Below, piece after piece: positions 14,152-20,710 of a DNA stretch of 20,710 nucleotides (its first letter is position 1; every line of letters begins with the position of its first letter). The notes below the pieces were generated by a model. It made no database searches. It had not been told where the DNA came from and was given only the letters and a program-made list of their open reading frames with translations. The DNA is from Clostridia bacterium. Lineage in GTDB: Bacteria; Bacillota_A; Clostridia; Christensenellales; Aristaeellaceae. The stretch is from positions 1 to 20,710 of the forward strand of contig JAGCIC010000024.1 in assembly GCA_017648805.1 (NCBI GenBank). Direction: 5' to 3'. The translations under genes and the position numbers were made by a program.

Positions 14152-15430
14152 CGCTTCTCAATCTCCTTTCCAGCAGACCCACCATCCGGGTAAAGAACAT
14201 TACCACGGCCAGGTATATAAGCGCCACCGCTATCAGCGGCATAAAGGGTGAATAGGTCACCGAGCGGATTATGTCCCCGCCCTTGTTCAGGTCCTTGACC
14301 GCCACATAGCCGGAAACGGAAGTCTCCTTGAGCAGGGCGATAAACTCGTTTGCCAGCGCAGGCAGGATGTTTTTGAACGCCTGGGGCAGGATTATGTACA
14401 CCATGGTCTTCACGTAACTGAAGCCCAGGGACTGTCCCGCCTCGAATTGCCCGTTGTCTATGGACATTATGCCGCCGCGCACGATCTCCGCGACGTACGC
14501 GCCGGAGTTTATGCCAAAGGCAATTATGGCGGACAGGGTGCCGTCCTTATTTGAGGCGAATATGATCAGGTACATTATCAGCAGCTGCACCATGACGGGC
14601 GTGCCGCGGATAACGGTCAGATACACGCTGCAGACCTTATCCAGCACCTTCAGGAGCGACTTGCCCACGCCTCTGCGCATGTTCTCGTGGTTTTTCTCCC
14701 ACGTAGCCTTTATGCAGGCCACCACCGCGCCTATCGCAACGCCCATAAGGCCGCTCAACAGGGTGATGAGCAGAGTGGTGAGCAGGCCCTTCCACAGGTA
14801 CTGCCACCTTTCGCCGTCCACGAAGTTCAGCCGGAACTGGGCGACGATCGGGTGATACTTTTTCGCTGCGGTTATGCCGTCCATGGCGTTGTACGCGTCA
14901 AGGCGCGCCGCGTCCTCGTCCTGAGCGCCGCTCACGTGCAGGCTGATATACGTGCCTTCGTAGGGCGACCTGACCAGGGCGACCCATTCGTCGCCTATAC
15001 CGGCCCAAAGCACGTCATAGGTGATCTTGCTCTTGGCCCTGGCCTTGTTGGAGCCGTCGTCGGGATAGACGAGCGTGACCGGGCTGAACGCCGAAAGCTC
15101 CCCTTCGGAAAGCGTCTGGCCGTATATGCTCAGCACAGCCTGTTCGCCCCGCTTCTGGTAGGCGAACTGGGTGGTCTTTTCATCCCCGTCGATGTCCTCT
15201 CCTGTTTTCAGGGAGGTATAGCCCGAGGGCGCGAGCACGTTTCCCAGCTTATAATAGCCGTCTTCGCTTTCCAGATACGCGGTGAGCGTACCGTAAGGCA
15301 GGCTCTTGAAATCGCTGTCCGTCAGCCTGTCCGTGCCCTTGAACAGCCACAGATAGCCGATCTGCAGCACCAGCGCCAGGGCAACGACTCCTATAACGGC
15401 ATAGAGTACGGCGCGTTTGGTTTTAGTCAT
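14138..15430 (-). CDS. Amino-acid ABC transporter permease with N-terminal extracytoplasmic domain
   Basis: A 430-residue protein, about twice the usual 215-230 residues of a HisM/GlnP permease. Residues about 8-30 form an extra membrane helix. Residues about 31-205 are a soluble, charged domain predicted outside the membrane, including [18 protein letters not shown] and [16 protein letters not shown]. Residues about 208-425 are the normal His/Glu/Gln/Arg/opine permease domain, with the EAA loop at 330-358 ([14 protein letters not shown], then [13 protein letters not shown]) that docks the ATPase. GGAG precedes the ATG by six bases. Flanked by the cognate binding protein and ATPase. I do not recognise the ectodomain; it may help capture or hold the binding protein, which here lacks a lipid anchor. 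Confidence 0.88.
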   Translation of the reverse strand: MTKTKRAVLYAVIGVVALALVLQIGYLWLFKGTDRLTDSDFKSLPYGTLTAYLESEDGYYKLGNVLAPSGYTSLKTGEDIDGDEKTTQFAYQKRGEQAVLSIYGQTLSEGELSAFSPVTLVYPDDGSNKARAKSKITYDVLWAGIGDEWVALVRSPYEGTYISLHVSGAQDEDAARLDAYNAMDGITAAKKYHPIVAQFRLNFVDGERWQYLWKGLLTTLLITLLSGLMGVAIGAVVACIKATWEKNHENMRRGVGKSLLKVLDKVCSVYLTVIRGTPVMVQLLIMYLIIFASNKDGTLSAIIAFGINSGAYVAEIVRGGIMSIDNGQFEAGQSLGFSYVKTMVYIILPQAFKNILPALANEFIALLKETSVSGYVAVKDLNKGGDIIRSVTYSPFMPLIAVALIYLAVVMFFTRMVGLLERRLRSGEHR

Positions 15431-15462
15431 GATACACTCCGATAGCTTTATTTACGCGTCAA

Positions 15463-15489
15463 GCGGGCGGGATAATCTATCCCGCCCGC
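15463..15489 (-). other. Intercistronic hairpin after the binding-protein gene
   Basis: GCGGGCGGGATA at 15463-15474 pairs perfectly with TATCCCGCCCGC at 15478-15489 (12 bp, three-base loop). No T-run follows on the minus strand. Such hairpins between a binding-protein gene and its permease gene commonly protect the upstream mRNA, giving more binding protein than permease. Confidence 0.7.
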
Positions 15490-15506
15490 GTGTGCAGGCC
15501 GGCGCC

Positions 15507-16268
15507 TTATTCGGCAGCGGATTCCTCGGCTTCCTCAACGGGGATATACTTGAGGATGATCTCATCCACGGTGCCGTCGGCGATCAGCTCGGCCAGCGCG
15601 GCGTCGATCTTTTCCTTGAGCTCGGCGTTGTCCAGCGCGATGGCGATGGCGTAATCCTCTACCGCATAGTCGGTATCCAGCAGGATCAGGTTGTCATAGG
15701 TCTCGATGTAGGCCTTGGCGGGGTTGTTGTCCAGTACCACGGCGTCGATCTTGCCGGCAGCCAGGGCAGCCACCGCGTCGGGGCCGGTCTTGAACTTCAG
15801 CACGTTCTCGTCACCGAAGTCGTCGGTGCAGTAGATGTCGCCGGTGGTGCCTTCCTGAACGCCGATGGTGTAGGAAGCGCCTTCCGCGTACAGATCGTCC
15901 ACATTCTTGATGGGGCCGTCAATGGGCACGATGATGGACTGTACGCCCGTGGCGTAGGACACGGAGAAGTTGACGCTCTGCAGTCTCTCCTCGGTGACCG
16001 TCATGCCCGCCATGGCGAAGTCGATCTTGCCGGACACGACCGCGGGGATCAGGGTCGCGAAGTCCATGTCGATGATCTCCAGCTGATAGCCCAGCTTCTC
16101 GCAGATGGCCGCGGCGATCTCGGCGTCGATACCTACGATCTCGGTGTCCTCATAGAACTCATAGGGTTTGAAAGCGGCGTTGGTGCCCATGGTCAGCACG
16201 GGCAGGGCTTCCGCTACGGCGCCCAGTGCCAGCATGGCAACAAGCAGTATGGCTATGATCTTTTTCAT
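15507..16268 (-). CDS. Amino-acid ABC transporter substrate-binding protein (SBP family 3)
   Basis: A 253-residue exported binding protein. The signal peptide is MKKIIAILLVAMLALG with a likely signal peptidase I site near AVAEA (about 19-21); there is no Cys and hence no lipobox. The mature part shows SBP_bac_3 features: GTNAAFKPYEF, GIDAEIAAAICEKLG, AGMTVTEERLQSVNFS with Arg95 in the place that binds ligand carboxylate, GVQEGTTGD at 137-144 and Asp180 in AVVLDN. The C-terminus is an acidic tail. The start at 16268 has GAGGAGG nine bases upstream; an in-frame ATG at 16307 would add 13 residues before the signal peptide. First gene of the importer operon; ligand probably a polar or charged amino acid. 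Confidence 0.92.
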   Translation of the reverse strand: MKKIIAILLVAMLALGAVAEALPVLTMGTNAAFKPYEFYEDTEIVGIDAEIAAAICEKLGYQLEIIDMDFATLIPAVVSGKIDFAMAGMTVTEERLQSVNFSVSYATGVQSIIVPIDGPIKNVDDLYAEGASYTIGVQEGTTGDIYCTDDFGDENVLKFKTGPDAVAALAAGKIDAVVLDNNPAKAYIETYDNLILLDTDYAVEDYAIAIALDNAELKEKIDAALAELIADGTVDEIILKYIPVEEAEESAAE

Positions 16269-16298
16269 TTTATTCGTCCTCCTCAACAAGATGTACGC

Positions 16299-16327
16299 AT
16301 TATACATCCTCCCGAATTATAATGCAA
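16299..16327 (-). promoter_or_regulatory. Candidate promoter for the ABC importer operon
   Basis: On the minus strand TTGCAT (16327-16322) and TATAAT (16304-16299) are 17 bases apart, with a predicted start near 16292. A second TATAAT at 16321-16316 lacks a good upstream hexamer. Confidence 0.55.
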
Positions 16328-16453
16328 GTATTTCGGGGCATTTTTAACATAATATACACAAAACTTGTATAATTATGCATTTGCTTAACATTGCGGCTGT
16401 ATAATCGGGGCATCCGCGGGCGGCAGGAACGGTGTCTGCGGGAGCGCTTTTGC

Positions 16454-16483
16454 TTGACTGTGCGCCGACAGGTACTTTATAAT
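16454..16483 (+). promoter_or_regulatory. Promoter for the GH2 glycosidase gene
   Basis: TTGACT at 16454-16459 and TATAAT at 16478-16483 are 18 bases apart. The expected start near 16490 lies just before AAGGAGG at 16501-16507, which rules out the in-frame ATG at 16486 and fixes the start at 16513. Confidence 0.82.
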
Positions 16484-16512
16484 GTATGAAAACCATTTTC
16501 AAGGAGGCGCGT

Positions 16513-17466
16513 ATGCTACCCAGAAGCGAATACCCCCGTCCCCGCTTCAGGCGCGACGGGTGGCTGAATCTGAACGGTGAATGGGAATTCGAGGCTGACC
16601 CTTCAGGCAGCGGGTTTGACCGGAAAATGCAGGACAAACCCGAATTCGACTGCAGGATCACGGTGCCCTTCTGCCCCGAAAGCCGCTTAAGCGGCATAGG
16701 CAACACGGATTTCATGCCCCACGTGTGGTACAGGCGGCGGTTCGTTCTGCCCGCGGAAGCCTGCGGAAAACGGGTGTTCCTGAACTTCGGCGCGGTGGAC
16801 TATGAAGCGTTCGTGTACGTGAACGGCACCCTGTGCGGCAGCCATACGGGCGGGTACACGGGCTTCCAGGTCGAGATCACTTCCGCCCTCGTGCCCGGGG
16901 AAAACACCCTGATATTGCGGGTAAACGACCCCATGACCCCCGGCCTGCAGCCCCGGGGCAAGCAGTCAGACAGATACGATTCCTACGGCTGCGTGTACAC
17001 CCGCACCACCGGCATCTGGCAGACGGTGTGGCTGGAATGGACCGAAAAGACCCGCATAACGGGCGTAAAGATCACCCCCGACGCCGTAAACGCCTCCGCG
17101 CTTATGGAGATCGAGGCGGACGGGGAACTGGACGGCTGCGAGGTGTCCGCCGAAGCATCTTTCGAAGGGGAATACGAGACCGAAGCCGCCTGCGCGCTGG
17201 ACGGCGGACGCGGCTGCGTCAATCTGCTTATAGAAAACCCCCGCCTTTGGCAGCCCGGAGAAGGCAACCTGTACGACGTAAAGCTCTGCCTTAAAAAGGA
17301 CGGCGTGACGCTTGACACGGTGTACACCTACTTCGGCTTAAGGAGCGTGCAGATAAAGGGCGGCAAGGTGCTCATAAACGGCAGGCCCGTGTTCCAGAGG
17401 CTGGTGCTGGACCAGGGCTTCTATCCCGACGGCATCTACACCGCGCCCAGCGACGAGGCGCTCTAA
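16513..17466 (+). pseudogene. GH2 family glycosidase, N-terminal part, cut by premature TAA
   Basis: The first 317 residues of a glycoside hydrolase family 2 (beta-galactosidase/beta-glucuronidase-like) enzyme. Residues about 5-185 are the sugar-binding jelly roll (WLNLNGEWEFEADPS, HVWYRRRFVLP, VNGTLCGSHTGGYTGF, TRTTGIWQTVWLEW). About 186-285 form the immunoglobulin-like domain (ENPRLWQPGEGNLYDV). The TIM barrel has just begun when codon 318 is TAA at 17464-17466. The same frame continues in clear homology downstream, so the intact gene was 16513-18228 (571 codons plus stop). This fragment lacks both catalytic residues and should be inactive. The promoter and AAGGAGG five bases before the ATG remain intact, suggesting recent loss, a tolerated truncation or a consensus error. 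Confidence 0.85.
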
Positions 17467-17478
17467 AACGACATACTC

Positions 17479-18228
17479 ATGTCCATGGCAATGGGCTTCA
17501 ACGGCGCGCGGCTGCACCAGAAGGTGTTCGAGGAGCGCTTCCTTTACCACGCCGACAAGCTGGGGTATCTGGTGTGGGGCGAGTTTCCCTCCTGGGGCAT
17601 AGAGCCCGACCTGCCCGAAAGCGCGGAGATATTCATAAGCCAGTGGCTGGAAGTGCTCAAGCGGGACTACTCCGCGCCTTCTGTCATTGGCTGGTGTCCC
17701 TGGAACGAGACCTGGGGCGAGAACGGCCACGGCATGCGCTCCCGCACGCAGAAACTGTGCTACCTGGTGACCAAGGCCTACGATCCCACCCGTCCCGTGA
17801 TCGATTCAAGCGGCGGCACGCATGTGATTTACGACATCTACGATGCCCATGACTACACACAGAGCGTGGAAACGTACCGCGAAAGGTTCGCTCCGGGCGA
17901 AAAGCTCTTCGACAACTGGACAAAAAAGTACTACGAAGGCGACAAGCCCGTGTTCATAAGCGAATACGGCGGCATCGGCTGGAACCCGGACGGCGCGGGC
18001 TGGGGTTACGGCAACGGCCCCAAGACCGAAGCGGAGTTCATAGAAAGGTACAAGGGCCTGACCGAGACGCTGCTGGACAACCCCGGACACTTCGGCTTCT
18101 GCTACACCCAGCTGACAGACGTGGAGCAGGAGAGGAACGGCCTGTACTACTACGACCGCCGGCCCAAGTTCGACCCCGGCATCATCGGCCCCATAACTTC
18201 CCGCAAGGCGGCTTATGAAGAAGACTGA
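17479..18228 (+). pseudogene. GH2 family glycosidase, C-terminal catalytic part
   Basis: A 249-residue remainder of the GH2 TIM barrel, in the same frame as the upstream part and separated from it only by the TAA and four sense codons. It contains the GH2 acid/base signature GWCPWNETWG (Glu at position 399 of the joined protein) and the probable nucleophile in PVFISEYGG (Glu484), as well as NGARLHQKVFEERFLYHADKLGYLVWGE. Three in-frame ATGs at 17479, 17485 and 17491 could restart translation, but no ribosome binding site is seen at proper distance, and a half barrel without the N-terminal domains is unlikely to fold. Substrate cannot be judged beyond a beta-linked sugar. Confidence 0.85.
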
Positions 18229-18249
18229 CGCCGCGCTAAAGCATTTTTA

Positions 18250-18918
18250 ATGAAATATCCCAATATCTGCAGGGGCAGTTTTATAGACCGCCCCAACCGC
18301 TTTATTGCCCGCGCGGAGATAAACGGACGCATTCACAGCGTGCACGTCAAAAACACGGGCCGCCTCAAAGAACTGCTGGTGCCCGGAGCGGAAGTATTCC
18401 TTACCGCTCCGGGCACTCCCGGCAGGAAGACCGCATATGACCTGGTGGCGGTCGCCAAGCCGGACGGGCAGATCGTAAACATAGACAGCCAGGCGCCCAA
18501 CTTTGTCGCCCGGGAGTGGCTGGAAAAACGGGACTTCGATAGAATAATCCCCGAATACGCTTTCGGGGATTCGCGGCTGGACTTTTATATGGAAAAAGGC
18601 GGCGAACGTTTCCTTATGGAGGTCAAGGGCTGCACGCTGGAAAGGGGCGGAGTCGGCTTCTTCCCGGATGCGCCCACCCTGCGGGGCGCAAAGCATCTGA
18701 ATGAGCTGGCAGGCGCCGTAAAGCAGGGGTATAAGGCTTATCTGGCGTTTGTGATACAGATGGAAGGGGTCTGTGAGGTCCGCCCCAACACGGACACCGA
18801 CCCCGCCTTCGCTTCGGCGCTGGAAAACGCGGTGAAGTCAGGCGTAAAACCGGTGTTCATCACCTGCCGGGTCACTCCGGACAGCCTGGAGGCGGACGGG
18901 AAAACAGGAGGACCGTAA
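18250..18918 (+). CDS. sfsA: SfsA family DNA-binding/nuclease protein
   Basis: A 222-residue SfsA protein of normal length. Recognisable motifs are FIDRPNRFIARAEING near the start, HVKNTGRLKELL, PEYAFGDSRLDF, EVKGCTLE and FPDAPTLRGAKHLNEL, the last being the family hallmark. The C-terminal part belongs to the PD-(D/E)xK nuclease-like fold, with the Asp of SRLDF and Glu-Val-Lys as probable catalytic residues. E. coli SfsA was first described as stimulating maltose genes and binds DNA; its role in Bacillota is unclear. It begins 21 bases after the GH2 gene with no good ribosome binding site, so translation may be coupled or weak. Its TAA overlaps the next ATG by one base. Confidence 0.93.
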   Translation: MKYPNICRGSFIDRPNRFIARAEINGRIHSVHVKNTGRLKELLVPGAEVFLTAPGTPGRKTAYDLVAVAKPDGQIVNIDSQAPNFVAREWLEKRDFDRIIPEYAFGDSRLDFYMEKGGERFLMEVKGCTLERGGVGFFPDAPTLRGAKHLNELAGAVKQGYKAYLAFVIQMEGVCEVRPNTDTDPAFASALENAVKSGVKPVFITCRVTPDSLEADGKTGGP

Positions 18919-19805
18919 TGTTTTCTGATATCGGTTCAAGCAGGAACTGGGTACTGGTCGAACCCGTGAATAAAGGCTGGTCGAGCGACAGGAAGTTTTA
19001 TATCACGACAGATTCGGGAGAACATCTGCTTTTGCGGCTCTCGGACATGGACAGATCCGCCGAGAAAAAGAAGGAGTTCACGATAATCGAAAAATACTCC
19101 CGTCTCGGCTTCCCGATGTCGATGCCGCTGGAGGCGGGCGTATGCCGTGACGGGGTATACATACTTTTGACCTGGGTCGAGGGAACGGATCTGGAGGCCG
19201 TGCTCCCCGGTCTGCCCGAAACTGAACAGTACCGCCTGGGCCGTGAAGCGGGTAAAATATTAAAGAAGATACACTCGATCCCTTTGGCAGAGGAAGACAT
19301 CCCCGCTGCGACCAAGAAGGAAAAGAAGCTTCTGCAGCTGTCCCGGTACGAAGCATCCGATCTGAGGATACCGCAAGACGAGACCGCGATCCTGTACGTG
19401 AAAGAAAACATAGACCGGATATGGCAAAAGCCGCCCGTATATCTGCACGGGGACTTCCACCCCGGCAACCTTATCTATACGGAGGATTCCTCTCTCGGGG
19501 TCATCGACTTTAACCGCTGGGAGGTCGGCGATCCGTACGAAGAGTTTTACAAGCTCGAGAGCTTCGGGACCGAGGTGAGCATACCTTACTGCACCGGCCA
19601 GATAGACGCGTACTTCGATGATTCCGTACCCATGGATTTCTGGAGAGCGAATGCGGTGTATGTCGCGCAGGCATCGCTGTTCTCCATAAAATGGGCCGAG
19701 AAATTCGGCCGGCGGGATATAGACCGCATGGTCGAGCGGGCAAACAGGGCGTTTGACGATTTCGACCGTTTCAGGCGGATAATCCCAAAGTGGTATCGAA
19801 GATGA
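18918..19805 (+). CDS. APH-family phosphotransferase (kinase-like)
   Basis: A 295-residue aminoglycoside phosphotransferase/choline kinase-fold protein. The catalytic loop is HGDFHPGN at 177-184 (Asp179 as base, Asn184 for metal), and the metal-binding Asp197 lies in VIDFNRWEVGDP. The N-lobe contains YITTDSGEHLLLRLSD, with Arg40 where a nucleotide-binding Lys often sits, and the hinge YILLTWVEG. The protein is cytoplasmic. AGGAGG ends six bases before the ATG, which overlaps the sfsA stop by one base, so the two are co-transcribed. Members phosphorylate aminoglycosides, choline, homoserine, sugars and other small molecules; nothing here identifies an antibiotic substrate, and a metabolic kinase is at least as likely. 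Confidence 0.88.
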   Translation: MFSDIGSSRNWVLVEPVNKGWSSDRKFYITTDSGEHLLLRLSDMDRSAEKKKEFTIIEKYSRLGFPMSMPLEAGVCRDGVYILLTWVEGTDLEAVLPGLPETEQYRLGREAGKILKKIHSIPLAEEDIPAATKKEKKLLQLSRYEASDLRIPQDETAILYVKENIDRIWQKPPVYLHGDFHPGNLIYTEDSSLGVIDFNRWEVGDPYEEFYKLESFGTEVSIPYCTGQIDAYFDDSVPMDFWRANAVYVAQASLFSIKWAEKFGRRDIDRMVERANRAFDDFDRFRRIIPKWYRR

Positions 19806-19930
19806 CGGGTGACCCGCGGTGACGGAAAAATAGACAGCAAAAGGCCGGACACGCCGTGCTCTCAAGGTATCCCGTGCCGATAAATCGGCGTTACGAACCA
19901 AAGCAACAAACTGATATCCGGAGGCAGCGT

Positions 19931-20647
19931 ATGGTTTGCTTTTTGACCAGCAGGACAGACGACCCCGAAACGGGAGAACTGCTTTGCGCCAACCGTTTCA
20001 CAGATGAGCTGCGGAAACATTTCCCGCAGCCCTGCCGGGCTCTGGACATCTGTTCCGACCCGGACAGCCCGGAAACAATGGACTATTATGCCGCGCTCAC
20101 GAAAAAGATGTTTGAAGCCGCCGGGTTCCCGTTTGAACGGTTTGATACCCTGGACAACAGAAACCGTGCCTTTTCCGCTCAGCTCGTAAGCCGGGCGAAC
20201 CTCATAATCCTTTCGGGGGGTCACGTGCCGACGCAGCATCGGTTTTTTGAAAAGATCCGCCTTCGCGAACTGCTGAGAAACTTTGGCGGCATCGTCATAG
20301 GAATAAGCGCCGGCAGCATGAACAGCGCGGATGTCGTATACTCACAGCCCGAAGAAGAAGGCGAGGCCGTCGATCCGTCGTATCGGAGGTTTTTCCCGGG
20401 ACTGGGTCTTACGAAAACCAATCTGCTTCCTCACTATCAGGCAGTAAAGGACGATGTGCTGGACGGATTGAGGATCTTTGAGGATATCGCCTGTCCCGAC
20501 AGCATGGGAAAGACCTTTTACGCGATCCCGGACGGGAGTTATCTGTTCACCGACGGAAGCAAAGAGGAGCTGCGCGGAGAAGCATATACGGTGAAAGACG
20601 GCGTTATCACCCGGATATCTTCCCACGGCGAAACCGTTTTTCTGTGA
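19931..20647 (+). CDS. Peptidase S51 (peptidase E-like) family protein
   Basis: A 238-residue protein of the S51 family (peptidase E/cyanophycinase). The nucleophile motif GISAGSMNSA at 124-133 places the catalytic Ser at 126, and the preceding strand ends in LSGGHVPTQ at 95-102, as in peptidase E. A conserved-looking His lies in NLLPHYQ. Peptidase E cleaves N-terminal Asp dipeptides in the cytoplasm; this protein has no signal peptide, so a similar intracellular dipeptidase role is reasonable but unproven. The start at 19931 is supported by GGAGG six bases upstream; an in-frame start at 19856 would add 25 basic, unconserved-looking residues. It is the last gene before a strong terminator. 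Confidence 0.9.
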   Translation: MVCFLTSRTDDPETGELLCANRFTDELRKHFPQPCRALDICSDPDSPETMDYYAALTKKMFEAAGFPFERFDTLDNRNRAFSAQLVSRANLIILSGGHVPTQHRFFEKIRLRELLRNFGGIVIGISAGSMNSADVVYSQPEEEGEAVDPSYRRFFPGLGLTKTNLLPHYQAVKDDVLDGLRIFEDIACPDSMGKTFYAIPDGSYLFTDGSKEELRGEAYTVKDGVITRISSHGETVFL

Positions 20648-20663
20648 CAAACCTATATAAAAC

Positions 20664-20705
20664 AAGCACCCGGTCCGCCGTTTATGTGGCAGACCGGGTG
20701 CTTTT
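20664..20705 (+). terminator. Rho-independent terminator after the S51 peptidase
   Basis: AAGCACCCGGTC at 20664-20675 pairs perfectly with GACCGGGTGCTT at 20692-20703 (12 bp), with a possible inner GCC/GGC pairing, followed by TTTT. It ends the plus-strand run that starts at the GH2 gene. Confidence 0.88.
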
Positions 20706-20710
20706 GCCGG

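Noticed and set aside
15417..16322. Long plus-strand open frame opposite the binding-protein gene
   Set aside because: The translation shows repeated Gly/Asp/Val/His with no recognisable domain, while the minus strand encodes a convincing SBP family 3 protein with signal peptide and ribosome binding site.
16400..16405. Additional TATAAT boxes at 16400-16405 and 16368-16373 on the plus strand
   Set aside because: Neither has an acceptable -35 hexamer at 16-18 bases, and the pair at 16454/16478 gives a much better promoter for the GH2 gene.
16486..16512. Upstream ATG at 16486 as start of the GH2 gene
   Set aside because: It lies just after the TATAAT box (16478-16483), at or before the expected transcription start, while 16513 has AAGGAGG five bases upstream.
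17464..17466. TAA reassigned to an amino acid in this organism
   Set aside because: TAA ends several clearly complete genes here, including tuf, the DUF3795 gene, nhaC and sfsA, so it is a normal stop; only the GH2 gene is interrupted.
1..20710. CRISPR array, insertion sequence, prophage or defence island
   Set aside because: No regularly spaced repeats, transposase, integrase, phage structural genes or recognised defence proteins were seen; the only strong repeats are terminator and intercistronic hairpins.

Overview
The window reads as a chromosome segment of a GC-rich Gram-positive anaerobe, most likely Bacillota/Clostridia. This rests on strong AAGGAGG-type ribosome binding sites, sigma-A style promoters (TTGACT, 17-18 nt, TATAAT), hairpin-plus-T-run terminators and clostridial-looking protein families. 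A Christensenellales-like gut lineage is only a guess. I see no rRNA, tRNA, CRISPR array, insertion sequence or phage gene, and no gene-free stretch exceeds about 250 bases.

Layout. (1) 1-96 is the 3' end of tuf (EF-Tu), closed by a terminator. (2) 318-3560 is a tight six-gene operon behind a near-consensus promoter: a CatA-like acyltransferase, a Cys-rich DUF3795 protein, a GNAT acetyltransferase fused to an NlpC/P60-like domain, a small glycine-rich membrane protein, an MBL-fold hydrolase and a four-helix membrane protein. (3) 3796-6583 holds a lipoprotein of unknown function, a SanA/YdcF-like DUF218 protein, a zinc-ribbon/DUF1801 protein and an alpha/beta hydrolase, ending in a bidirectional terminator. 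(4) 6634-9247 is a divergent envelope pair: a membrane-anchored protein with a NodB deacetylase fold that has lost its catalytic motifs plus a peptidoglycan-binding domain, and a secreted Cys-x5-Arg phosphatase. (5) 9306-13184, minus strand, is ridA, a PLP aminotransferase, an NhaC-family transporter and a YheO/DauR-type PAS-HTH regulator. It looks like an amino-acid utilisation cluster in which the PLP enzyme makes reactive enamine/imine that RidA hydrolyses, with its own regulator. (6) 13390-16268, minus strand, is a polar amino-acid ABC importer (binding protein, permease, ATPase) whose binding protein has no lipobox and whose permease carries an unusual extracytoplasmic domain of about 175 residues. 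(7) 16513-18228 is a GH2 glycosidase gene split by an in-frame TAA. It is followed by sfsA, an APH-like kinase and an S51 peptidase, then a strong terminator.

The most noteworthy items are the GNAT-NlpC/P60 fusion in its operon, the pseudo-deacetylase/phosphatase divergent pair, the importer with a non-lipidated binding protein and extended permease, the ridA-aminotransferase-NhaC-regulator cluster, and the single-codon disruption of the GH2 gene. All family calls were made by eye from motifs; no database search was run.
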